Shown here piece after piece: positions 9,598 to 17,947 of a stretch of DNA of 64,000 bases. Each line of letters starts with the position of its first letter. Within the stretch, counting starts at the first letter, position 1. The translations under genes were made by a program, and so were the position numbers. The DNA is from GCA-002793235 sp965267355 (GTDB lineage Bacteria; Bacteroidota; Bacteroidia; Flavobacteriales_E; Vicingaceae). The notes beneath the pieces were generated by a model, which was given only the letters and a program-made list of their open reading frames with translations, made no database searches and was not told the origin of the DNA. Location: assembly GCA_965267355.1 (NCBI GenBank), contig OZ253956.1, positions 868,001-932,000 of the forward strand. Direction: 5' to 3'.

Positions 9598-10892
9598 TAT
9601 TCTCCTTTTTCAATCAAATAAGTAGCATCTTCTAATAAAATTACATCAACTGATACATCTCTTTCGGCTGCTTTTTGTTCCATTAAGGCATACCAAGCAG
9701 AATCTGATTTTATTGTGGTAACCATATCAGCAACTGCCCAGTCGATATATTTTTCATAATAATTACTTGCTCGATCTTTTTTCTCTTGTGATTTTCCTTC
9801 AAGAAATGGTTGAAGAATATCTTTCTTTACAAAAGTAAAAGCATACTCATGGCCTTCTCCTGTTAAATGATCATCATTCTCTAAATACAAGGTATGAGGT
9901 TTTGAGTGCTTTTTAAATAAAGGCAACAGATCAATATATTTGATGTTAGATGCTTTTGAAAACTCTCCTAATAATTGCTGAGGAGCATTTGCTTGATTTA
10001 ATTCATTAGGCGTTTTAAACTTGTTCATTTTGTAAAAAGGAAAATGACTTGTATCTACCTGTACAGTTGATGGTATGGATACAAAACATATTTCTGCACC
10101 TATTTCTTCAGAAACTTGTAAAATGCCTTCAAATCGCTTAAGAATTTTGTACCAGGTCCCTTTTGCTTTAATTGATAGCATCATGTTGTTATCAATAAGG
10201 TAATTGTCGTTCCATACCGCCATGTTTAACACGTAAGGATTTACATACTCCGGACCGAACTCACTAGGATAACGAATTCTGTTTTTAGCATATTCAATCA
10301 TCAAAGGATCAATTCCTTTTTCTTCAAAAGATTTCCAATCAAATTTTGCTAGAGCTTCTTCTAAATTACTAACTTCTTGTCTTTTGGCAGGTTTTTGCTC
10401 TTCTTCAGTTTCGGTTTTATTATGTTCTGTATTATCGGTAATATATGGTGGGTGAGTGTTAATTTTTGGGGTATAATCTGACCTTAACATCACATCAGTA
10501 AGATCATTGCCTGTGTAATAAAATAACACTATAAGGTTTGGCTTATAATCATGTGCCACTTTTGTCAATTGATCTAAATACTCTATAGGACCAAAACCGT
10601 GATGAGCTACACTTACATGTCCTAAATCATTCTTTTCACAAAAGTTTTCTATTTCTTTATGTAAACAATTTATTTGAGTCCATTTTTCTAGCTGTGAATC
10701 ACCAATAATTAACACCCTTCTTTCTTTCGATTTATTGTTCTCATAAGAATATGATTTTTTAAGTTCATTACTCCAATCAAACTGTATAGTGTTAGTCCAA
10801 AATAAAATAGCTATTATTCCCGCTAAAAGGAAAAAACTGATTAAATAAATGGTCATCTTAATCTGTCTTTCTCTTTTCTTATCAAGTTCCAT
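9594..10892 (-). CDS. Membrane-anchored SGNH/GDSL hydrolase-like protein
   Basis: This 432-residue protein has one N-terminal membrane anchor (about residues 13-33) and a periplasmic SGNH-type domain. Block I is VLIIGDSQLEKW, with the nucleophile candidate Ser66. The YTGND motif supplies the expected Asn. A C-terminal DDHLTGEGHEYAF supplies the Asp/His pair. Members of this fold act as O-acetyl or O-acyl esterases or transferases on glycans. The location between the carbamoyltransferase operon and the arylsulfotransferase-like gene suggests glycan O-acylation or deacylation; that is inferred. Its promoter region is shared with the divergent gene at 11004. A second SGNH-like gene lies at 13789-14982. 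Confidence 0.72.
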   Translation of the reverse strand: MELDKKRERQIKMTIYLISFFLLAGIIAILFWTNTIQFDWSNELKKSYSYENNKSKERRVLIIGDSQLEKWTQINCLHKEIENFCEKNDLGHVSVAHHGFGPIEYLDQLTKVAHDYKPNLIVLFYYTGNDLTDVMLRSDYTPKINTHPPYITDNTEHNKTETEEEQKPAKRQEVSNLEEALAKFDWKSFEEKGIDPLMIEYAKNRIRYPSEFGPEYVNPYVLNMAVWNDNYLIDNNMMLSIKAKGTWYKILKRFEGILQVSEEIGAEICFVSIPSTVQVDTSHFPFYKMNKFKTPNELNQANAPQQLLGEFSKASNIKYIDLLPLFKKHSKPHTLYLENDDHLTGEGHEYAFTFVKKDILQPFLEGKSQEKKDRASNYYEKYIDWAVADMVTTIKSDSAWYALMEQKAAERDVSVDVILLEDATYLIEKGEY

Positions 10893-10989
10893 AATATTCG
10901 TAGTTCATTTTTGGTTAATATAATTAAAGCTAAAAGTATAAAAAATCATTATTTAAAGCCATATCGCCTAACTTTTTTCTTTATTTAGT

Positions 10990-10997
10990 TATCTTCG
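10990..10997 (+). promoter_or_regulatory. Bacteroidota -7 element (TATCTTCG) of the arylsulfotransferase-like gene
   Basis: TATCTTCG matches the TAnnTTYG form of the Bacteroidota -7 element. Only six bases separate it from the ATG at 11004, so the transcript would start at or within a few bases of the start codon. A clear -33 TTTG is not visible at the ideal spacing. Confidence 0.45.
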
Positions 10998-11003
10998 CAC
11001 CTT

Positions 11004-12275
11004 ATGAAAAAGATTATATCTATATTCTCTACCGTTGTTATCTGTTTATTTTTCTTATCTCTTTTTGGATGGATGAGCGTACATACCCACAAGGGAGATA
11101 AAAACTTTGGCTTCTTAAATAAGCCCATTAAGTTTATGTATTCCTTTTTGGATCAATTTGGAGAATCTGTTGAAGAAGTTAAAAAAATGTCTCCTACATT
11201 TTTACCTATTTGGAGTGAAGTAAAACCTATTAATGAATTAAGTTATGATGTTAATGTTTTAACCGCTTTTTCTGAAGATGATTTAACAAGAACTGTAGCA
11301 ATACTAAATTTAAGAAATGATTCTATCGTTTATAAATGGAATATCTCTGAGACTTTTGAAGAGCATGATAGAATTGTTCACCCTCTTTTACTTCCTAAAA
11401 AGGATTTAATATACTCATTCACCCTAAAAACAGGTTTAAGAAGAATAGATTCGCTTGGCAACGTTAAATGGAAACAAGATAGCGTAATTGCCCACCACTC
11501 GTTGAACGCAGATAGTGCTGGTAATCTTTGGATTTGTTCCAGAAATGTTCCCTCATGGCTAGCAGGAGGGCATTATAAGATTAATAATAGAAATGTTTAT
11601 TATGAAGATGATTACGTAACTCAAATAAACTCAAAAACTGGTGAAATACTATTTCATAAATCCATTACAAACATTATGAGAACCAATGATTTATCAAATT
11701 ATATTTTGCAAGCACAAACAGTAAGAGATCCTATACACCTCAATGATGTTCAACCAGCATTGAAAACCACAAAATATTATAAAGAAGGAGATGTTTTTTT
11801 GAGCATCAAACAAACATCTTTAGTTTTACATTATAGGCCTTCTACAAATAAGGTTCTAAGAGTTATTCATGGTCCTTTTTCTGCCCAACATGATATCGAT
11901 TTTTTAAACGATACTACATTAACATGGTTTAATAACAACTCTTACGAATTATGGAAAGTCGATACTAAGCCTAACCCTAAAAACCCTAAAAATCTTGAAA
12001 TGGTGGGTGACTTCTATTCAAACATTGTAAAATACGATTTCGGCACCAATGAAATATCTATTATTGGAGACTCTCTATTTAGAGCAAATTATTTATTTAC
12101 CTCTACCGAAGGTTTGCATGAATTTATTAATGACTCAACTTATTTTGTAGAACAACAGAATGTTGGCTACATTTGGATTATCCAAAACAATAAGGTGATT
12201 TATAAAAACGTATATAAATCTCAACATGAGGGATACTGTCATTTACCAAATTGGACAAGAATAATTAAAGAGTAA
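11004..12275 (+). CDS. Arylsulfotransferase (ASST)-like secreted/anchored protein
   Basis: The 423-residue protein has an N-terminal hydrophobic signal or anchor (residues 4-24) and then a beta-propeller-like body. Text such as IAHHSLNADSAGNLWICSR, SAQHDIDFLNDTTLTWFNN and HLPNWTRI resembles the arylsulfotransferase family, in which a His takes part in sulfate transfer and in which a DIDFLNDGTL-like strand recurs. It would act in the periplasm. The adjacent downstream genes encode a small membrane protein and a true PAPS-type sulfotransferase fold, giving a sulfation theme. The similarity is by eye and remote, so a non-enzymatic propeller protein remains possible. Confidence 0.6.
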   Translation: MKKIISIFSTVVICLFFLSLFGWMSVHTHKGDKNFGFLNKPIKFMYSFLDQFGESVEEVKKMSPTFLPIWSEVKPINELSYDVNVLTAFSEDDLTRTVAILNLRNDSIVYKWNISETFEEHDRIVHPLLLPKKDLIYSFTLKTGLRRIDSLGNVKWKQDSVIAHHSLNADSAGNLWICSRNVPSWLAGGHYKINNRNVYYEDDYVTQINSKTGEILFHKSITNIMRTNDLSNYILQAQTVRDPIHLNDVQPALKTTKYYKEGDVFLSIKQTSLVLHYRPSTNKVLRVIHGPFSAQHDIDFLNDTTLTWFNNNSYELWKVDTKPNPKNPKNLEMVGDFYSNIVKYDFGTNEISIIGDSLFRANYLFTSTEGLHEFINDSTYFVEQQNVGYIWIIQNNKVIYKNVYKSQHEGYCHLPNWTRIIKE

Positions 12276-12409
12276 TGGAGTTATTATACATAGGGCCAGG
12301 TGTTGGTTTAGGAACCATGATTTTAATTTTTGTAATCGGAGGCATTGTGCTATTTGCTTTTGGATACATTATCTGGCACAAAATCAAAAAAACGTTTAAA
12401 AAGAAGTAA
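12275..12409 (+). CDS. 44-residue PGxG single-pass membrane protein
   Basis: The ATG overlaps the previous stop by one base (TAATG), and the stop lies five bases before the sulfotransferase ATG, so the three genes form one coupled operon. The peptide begins MELLYIGPGVGLGTMI, continues with a membrane helix, and ends in a strongly basic tail (HKIKKTFKKK). Short membrane proteins with a tyrosine/leucine-rich start, a PGxG turn, one helix and a basic tail recur beside envelope sulfo- and phospho-glycan genes. I recall no named function. It parallels the DUF5989 protein of the upstream operon in size and placement. Confidence 0.75.
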   Translation: MELLYIGPGVGLGTMILIFVIGGIVLFAFGYIIWHKIKKTFKKK

Positions 12410-12414
12410 AACCT

Positions 12415-13797
12415 ATGGTTGTTTACTTCACTATTTTAGCTTTTAGCTTTTTTCTAATTGCTTATCTTCTTAAGGTTTTAAAAACACCTTTCCATCAATT
12501 GGCAGAAAGCAGTTTGTCAGTCGTAGATAGCCTAATGTCTGACTTAGAGGAAGATGAAAAAGTTCAGTTAGTTCAAAAAAACATAAACAAACTACTTGTT
12601 GCTTTATTCAAATCCTTTTTAGTAGTAACAGTTGCTGGGTTAGCTGGTGTTGCAGTTTTGTTTTTATATACCTTATATAAAGATGCACGTTTTGAAAATA
12701 TAGACCTGAGTTCTTCTTATACAATTATTGCCATCTCTGTTGGATCAACTGTGGGGTTTTTAATTCCTGTTAAACAAAAGCAAAAATCGAGTTATTCTGC
12801 TCTATCTCAACTCTTACATCGAATGGCTCTTAACAATTACAACATTGCTTACAAATTATTTAAAGTAGAAAGAAAAAAAATAAACAAGCAACAACTTCAA
12901 CTAAACAATAAATTTATAATCGTTTCTGGGTTAGCAAGATCTGGAACAACAAGCATAATGAATAAGTTATCTGAAAACAATATGTTTGTTTCGTTAAGTT
13001 ATGCCAACATGCCCTTTTTAACCTGCCCTAACCTTTGGGGTAAAATTTACAAACCAAAAAGTAAGCAACTAAAAGAAAGGAGCCATAAAGATGGTCTTAA
13101 GATAGGTTTAGACTCTGCTGAAGCTCTTGAAGAATATTTTTTTAAAGCACTAGCAAAAGACTCATACATTCAAGAGGCCTCTTTGAGCGAATACTCTATT
13201 CCAGAGAAAGATTATGCTGATTATTTAAAGTATCAAACTATTATTAAGTTGAATAATGATAAAATCTATTTAGCTAAAAACAACAATTTCATCTTAAGAT
13301 ATAATTCTATTCGAGAGTTAAATAAAGACTTTATAATTGTTATAACGTTTAGAGACCCTATTGCCCATGCGTCATCTTTATTAGAAAAACACCTCTATTA
13401 TACCAACATGCAAACTGAGGACAACTTTGTTTTAGAGTATATGAACTGGTTAGGGCATCATGAGTTTGGGCAAAACCAAAAACCTTTCCAATTCAGCAAC
13501 ATTAACACGACTTATACTGAAGATAAAAACAAGTTGGATTACTGGCTTCAAATATGGATGAATTATTACAAGCACATCTTAACCATAAACAAGCATAATG
13601 TGGTTTATATTAATTATGATTTTTATTGTAGCAACCCGAAAGAAGTGTTAAATGAAATCTATCTAAAATTAGGTATTAACATTGAGTTACCTAATTTGCC
13701 TTCTTTTATCAATAAAAGAAAAACTGAATCAGATTGTTCTGAAAATTTAAAATCAGAAGCTTATAAAATCTACGAAGAACTGAAGCAATTAGTTTAA
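12415..13797 (+). CDS. Membrane-anchored sulfotransferase family protein
   Basis: The 460-residue protein joins an N-terminal membrane region (helices near residues 3-20, 63-88 and 102-118) to a cytosolic sulfotransferase domain. The PAPS 5'-phosphosulfate loop is evident at residues 169-182 (VSGLARSGTTSIMNKL, of the GxxRSGTT type). The 3'-phosphate-binding region VITFRDPIAHASSLL follows about 150 residues later, as in the Sulfotransfer_3 family. It probably sulfates a lipid-linked or membrane-proximal sugar. The membrane extension is unusual for bacterial sulfotransferases. No PAPS-synthesis genes occur in the window. It converges on the SGNH gene at 13789, overlapping it by nine bases. Confidence 0.8.
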   Translation: MVVYFTILAFSFFLIAYLLKVLKTPFHQLAESSLSVVDSLMSDLEEDEKVQLVQKNINKLLVALFKSFLVVTVAGLAGVAVLFLYTLYKDARFENIDLSSSYTIIAISVGSTVGFLIPVKQKQKSSYSALSQLLHRMALNNYNIAYKLFKVERKKINKQQLQLNNKFIIVSGLARSGTTSIMNKLSENNMFVSLSYANMPFLTCPNLWGKIYKPKSKQLKERSHKDGLKIGLDSAEALEEYFFKALAKDSYIQEASLSEYSIPEKDYADYLKYQTIIKLNNDKIYLAKNNNFILRYNSIRELNKDFIIVITFRDPIAHASSLLEKHLYYTNMQTEDNFVLEYMNWLGHHEFGQNQKPFQFSNINTTYTEDKNKLDYWLQIWMNYYKHILTINKHNVVYINYDFYCSNPKEVLNEIYLKLGINIELPNLPSFINKRKTESDCSENLKSEAYKIYEELKQLV

Positions 13798-14982
13798 TTG
13801 TAAATCATTAACCAACATTTTGGCAAATTTCTCGTTACTCACTTCATTTGGGTGTCCATCACCTACTATAATATGATCATTATCAAGGGGGATTTTTTTA
13901 GAATAATCCAACACATTAATCCCTTTCTCTTTTAGTATTGCTTTAAACGTTTCATTGTTTTCATCCGTAAATTCTGTCCAAACAGAAGGATGCACAACAA
14001 CATAAAATTTATCATTACCAAACTGTTGAACGTATGTCTCCTTGGCTTTTTTAATGATTTCTGCTGCCAAGTTCATGTGAGTTTCGTTCGTAGAGTTGGG
14101 AAAGTTGAGTTGAAAATATTGTACAATAAAAGAACGACCCAACAGCTCATAAATTTTTGATAGAAATGGTCTCCCTGTTTTAAAGTTTCCATCTCTTTTT
14201 ATTTCACCGTTCTCCAAATAATAATAAGGCATAGTATGCCCCCAGCCTGTATAAATTCTCATGTCAGCAATAGCTCTTCTAATATGGCTCCATAAGAAAA
14301 TGTAAACCCCTACACCTTCTTTCTCTTTAACTTCCTGGGCTATGTTCTTATGCTCCATTCTTGCCAACATATGGTGACAACCCCAGCCTGTATAAGAATA
14401 ATTGTAAGAGTTATAATCACCCGTATTCTGCTGTACATAATAAGGTATGGTCTGATCATCTTTTAGCCCAAACCCGTAACAAATAGAGCACCCAAAGAAT
14501 ACAGCATATTTTCCTTTTTCTGAATTATAACCTGGTACAACTCTTCGATTTAAACTATCTACAGTATAATAGGTGTCAAATATAGTTTGGTCACCCACAA
14601 TTTTCACATCATGCCACACCGAATCTGCCCAAGGAACATTTCCTAAATGTGTCCCAATATGATCTGGGGGTAAATCTCCCGTACTATAATCTTTCCATTC
14701 TTGCTTGGGTAGCCCTAATAGCATGTAACACACTAATTCTACCACAAAAAACAAGATAAATAGTATCGTGAAATTAGCCAGTATCGTTTTCTTCTTTTTT
14801 ATTAAAAAGCGAGTAGCATAAAAAAGAATGGTAAAGTAGAAGGCAAAAGTGGAAAGTTTTACCAAAACATGAAACTTATCGTAATTGATATAGAACAACC
14901 CATACTTAATAACTAAAAAGGTAACTAATAGCAACAAAGGGATTAGTGTCTTTTTTTTGTTGATGTTGTTAAATAAATTCAT
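13789..14982 (-). CDS. SGNH hydrolase-like membrane protein with GCS in place of GDS
   Basis: Starting from ATG 14982, the protein has 397 residues. The ORF extends upstream only through a non-ATG codon. Two or three N-terminal helices (about residues 10-90) precede a periplasmic domain. Block I reads VFFGCSICYGFG, like the GxSxxxG of SGNH proteins but with Cys replacing the usual Asp before the Ser. Later blocks include YTGWGCHHM, VVHPSVWTEF and a C-terminal DGHPNEVSNEKFA carrying the Asp-x-x-His-like pair. It probably belongs to the same broad class as the product at 9594-10892. Activity on a glycan acyl group is inferred from context only. Confidence 0.65.
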   Translation of the reverse strand: MNLFNNINKKKTLIPLLLLVTFLVIKYGLFYINYDKFHVLVKLSTFAFYFTILFYATRFLIKKKKTILANFTILFILFFVVELVCYMLLGLPKQEWKDYSTGDLPPDHIGTHLGNVPWADSVWHDVKIVGDQTIFDTYYTVDSLNRRVVPGYNSEKGKYAVFFGCSICYGFGLKDDQTIPYYVQQNTGDYNSYNYSYTGWGCHHMLARMEHKNIAQEVKEKEGVGVYIFLWSHIRRAIADMRIYTGWGHTMPYYYLENGEIKRDGNFKTGRPFLSKIYELLGRSFIVQYFQLNFPNSTNETHMNLAAEIIKKAKETYVQQFGNDKFYVVVHPSVWTEFTDENNETFKAILKEKGINVLDYSKKIPLDNDHIIVGDGHPNEVSNEKFAKMLVNDLQLN

Positions 14983-15072
14983 TCTTTTGTAATCGGTTAG
15001 AAAACTACTGAAGAGCAAAGTACAACAAATTTGTTTATTTCAGGAAGTAAAAGCACAAAAAGAAAGCTAACT

Positions 15073-16533
15073 ATGAAAAAATTACAACTTTCTATTTTCA
15101 TCATTGCCATTGGCTTAGTGGCGTATTTCATATTTTCTCCTACCAGTAAAAGTTCTTTTGTATCCATAAATGATGAAAACAAATTTGAACTACATGGTGA
15201 AGAATTTTATCCTTTAGCTGTAAACTATTGTGCATCATTACAAACTGACGGAGAAATTTTTTGGGTTAGACCCCACAACATGTACAATGTAAACAACTCT
15301 ATAGATGTTTCTACCCGAGAATCTGGCTTAAAGCAATTTAAAGCAGACATGGAACTTATTAAATCTATGGGGTTTAATTCTATAAGGCTATGTAAGGTAG
15401 GTGAAGAAAGAGTTGATAAAAAAAATGGCGATAGGCTTTCTATTCCTATACATACTGACGAAACGCATAGAGAATCGTTTACCCTAACAGACAACCCATG
15501 CAACTACGATAAATATTTTGAAGCAATGGATGAAATGTTTGAAATAATAGAAGATGCTGGATTAAAAGTGGTTTTACTCATTAGGATGGTTCCTCATTCA
15601 AAAAGCACAAAAAATCATTTAAAAAGGCTAGCCGCTCACTTCAAACACAATAACACTTTAATGGCTTATGATTTATTTAATGAACCTTTATATTTCGATA
15701 CAATTATCAGGTCTAAACCAAGTGTGGTTTATGAGGTAAACATTTGGGATGGTATTGTAAATAAATTCTCAAAACACCACCATTTAACTACTCTTGGACT
15801 TGAGGGAATTAGAGAGGTTTTTGAATGGGACCCTAACTTGATTAATGTTGATTTTTATTCTTTTCATCCTTACCAATATGAGCCAGAACAAGTGCGAAAT
15901 GAAATTTACTGGTACGGAAAATACATTAAAAAACCATGGATGATAGGTGAAACCTCTATCCCTGCCAACAATGATTCCATTACTTACGAAGAACAAAAAC
16001 TCTTTGCCGAAAATACCTTAAAACAAACCCTTAATTGTGGGGGTATAGGTTATACCTGGTGGCAATTTAAAGACGTTATGGGTATGAAATATCATGACAG
16101 TTATATGGGTGTTATAGACATGAAGGGAAACACAAAGCCAGCGGCTCAAGCATTTAAGAGTTTTGTTCCTGAAAAAAACGATACATGCCTTTGTTTTGAT
16201 AATTATTACAATTATTCTCAAAATGATTCTTTTGCTTTATTAGGTAAAATGGTCAATGAAAATAATGAGCCTATACAAGGGGCTGTAATATTAGGTTGGA
16301 ATAAATGGTGGACACACTCATATCATACTGTTACTAAGAAAGATGGTAGTTTTAAACTATTAGGTGATTATGATTTTTATCACTGGATGTCGTCTGCAAC
16401 TGAACACACCATGACAAGAGGAGAGGTGCCTCTTCATTTAAAAGTTGATAGCATTGAGAACTCTATTCCTTATGTAGATCTTGGGGTGGTTAAAGTTGAA
16501 AAAATAGAGTTTGCCCCAGAAAAAAACAAATAA
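15073..16533 (+). CDS. GH5-like glycoside hydrolase with C-terminal CarboxypepD_reg-like domain
   Basis: Starting from ATG 15073, the protein has 486 residues: a signal anchor (residues 5-22) and then a TIM-barrel hydrolase of clan GH-A type. The acid/base glutamate is visible in AYDLFNEPLYFD (E204) and the nucleophile in WMIGETSIPA (E293), about 89 residues apart. The motif FNSIRLCKVG fits the conserved Arg strand. After the barrel, residues about 390-460 look like a carboxypeptidase-regulatory beta-sandwich (NENNEPIQGAVILGW, KDGSFKLLG). It is probably exported or membrane-tethered. In this block it could trim or turn over the surface glycan, but its substrate cannot be predicted. Confidence 0.72.
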   Translation: MKKLQLSIFIIAIGLVAYFIFSPTSKSSFVSINDENKFELHGEEFYPLAVNYCASLQTDGEIFWVRPHNMYNVNNSIDVSTRESGLKQFKADMELIKSMGFNSIRLCKVGEERVDKKNGDRLSIPIHTDETHRESFTLTDNPCNYDKYFEAMDEMFEIIEDAGLKVVLLIRMVPHSKSTKNHLKRLAAHFKHNNTLMAYDLFNEPLYFDTIIRSKPSVVYEVNIWDGIVNKFSKHHHLTTLGLEGIREVFEWDPNLINVDFYSFHPYQYEPEQVRNEIYWYGKYIKKPWMIGETSIPANNDSITYEEQKLFAENTLKQTLNCGGIGYTWWQFKDVMGMKYHDSYMGVIDMKGNTKPAAQAFKSFVPEKNDTCLCFDNYYNYSQNDSFALLGKMVNENNEPIQGAVILGWNKWWTHSYHTVTKKDGSFKLLGDYDFYHWMSSATEHTMTRGEVPLHLKVDSIENSIPYVDLGVVKVEKIEFAPEKNK

Positions 16534-16539
16534 CACCTA

Positions 16540-17898
16540 CTATCGATACTTGTAGGCATCTACATCAATCCAATCTATATGTTCTTCAAAGTCCTCTACT
16601 TTATCTATTTTACCAAATTGCTTTACATATAGTTTATAAGACATGCCACTATAATGTAACGCCCCCGATTCTCGTTGATAAACCTGCACAATATTTAACC
16701 ATATAAAAAAAGCTGCAATCAAGCCAAAAACACTTTTCAATAAAGTTGATTTTTTCTGCACCATCCATCTAACAAAAGCAGCCAAAGGTATCACTAATAA
16801 AGCATAGCTTTCTATAAGAGCTTTTTGACCATGCGTTCCTCCATACCACCAACACCACCAAGAAAATACAATATAAATATTGATGATTGTAAATAAGGTT
16901 ACACCCCATTTTAACCCCTTTAATTGTTCTTTTAGAAAAAACATACCTATTACGGCAAAAACCATAATTGGGGTATAAACCAGCCACCCTTTTCTAAAGC
17001 TAAACAAGCCATTGATTATCTCTGGATCCAAAAAATAAAACCTTTCATCTCGCTGTGTGGAGTAGAACCAATCACCAGAAACTAATTTCCAATATAAAAA
17101 CTGTGGAATCCAAACAACAAACATAAATACAACAAAACGAACAACACTTTTATAGTGCGTAGTAAACAAAAAATTAAAGCGCTCTTTTATATCGGAGAAG
17201 GAGTTGATATTGTATAGCAAGAAAAACAATAAAATCAATGAGTTCACAGGGTTTATTAAAGTAATAAGCCCATAAAGCAACCCTAAAAATAAAGTCCTGT
17301 TATAAGTAGCTTCTTTATACCACATAATTGTATTATATATAAAGCCTGCAAACAAACAAAAGCTGTAAACATGAGGATCAGTTGCTGATTGAGACGAATA
17401 AGTCAATAAATTTGTTCCTAACCCCAACAACAATATAACAATAGAAATTGTTATGGAATCGAAGCTCAATTGATTCAATATTTTTTTGATAAAAATTAAA
17501 CCTATGAATAAATAAAATACAGAACTTAATAATAGTAAAATTTTATAGGGTTCCGAAAATCCGTTGTCAGAATAGTTAAAAATCTTTGCGGCAAAGTGTC
17601 CGACAAAAAAGAAGGGAGCATATAATATTGATAAGCCGCATGTTTCTTTATTTACCTTATTACCATTGCAATCATTTTGTACCCAAAACAAATGATAATT
17701 ATCCCCAAATTTATAATCGCTTTTTTCAAGTTTTAAATCATTGTAAATAAAGGTGGCTGGCAAATAAAAATAATAGTTATGAACATCATACTCTATAACC
17801 CTCTGCTCTTTTTCCCAATTTTTAAAACTTACATTAATTAATAATGCTGTAATTATAACCAGTAAAATGGCATATATAGGCTTTATACTAAATTTCAT
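16540..17898 (-). CDS. Multi-pass GT-C-like (GT39-type) membrane protein
   Basis: The 452-residue integral membrane protein has about ten helices. The first luminal loop carries acidic residues in VIEYDVHNYYFYLPA, where GT-C glycosyltransferases keep their catalytic acidic motif. It is followed by a TCGLSILYAPFFFVGH block typical of uncharacterised Bacteroidota GT39-like proteins. These enzymes transfer sugars from polyprenyl-phosphate donors on the periplasmic face. It is convergent with the GH5-like gene (six-base gap) and lies 49 bases downstream of a second multi-pass gene on the same strand. Glycosyltransferase activity is inferred from topology and motif position. Confidence 0.6.
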   Translation of the reverse strand: MKFSIKPIYAILLVIITALLINVSFKNWEKEQRVIEYDVHNYYFYLPATFIYNDLKLEKSDYKFGDNYHLFWVQNDCNGNKVNKETCGLSILYAPFFFVGHFAAKIFNYSDNGFSEPYKILLLLSSVFYLFIGLIFIKKILNQLSFDSITISIVILLLGLGTNLLTYSSQSATDPHVYSFCLFAGFIYNTIMWYKEATYNRTLFLGLLYGLITLINPVNSLILLFFLLYNINSFSDIKERFNFLFTTHYKSVVRFVVFMFVVWIPQFLYWKLVSGDWFYSTQRDERFYFLDPEIINGLFSFRKGWLVYTPIMVFAVIGMFFLKEQLKGLKWGVTLFTIINIYIVFSWWCWWYGGTHGQKALIESYALLVIPLAAFVRWMVQKKSTLLKSVFGLIAAFFIWLNIVQVYQRESGALHYSGMSYKLYVKQFGKIDKVEDFEEHIDWIDVDAYKYR

Positions 17899-17947
17899 TT
17901 GATAAAGATAATTAAGATGGAAAATTAATATAAAATCTAAGTTTAAA

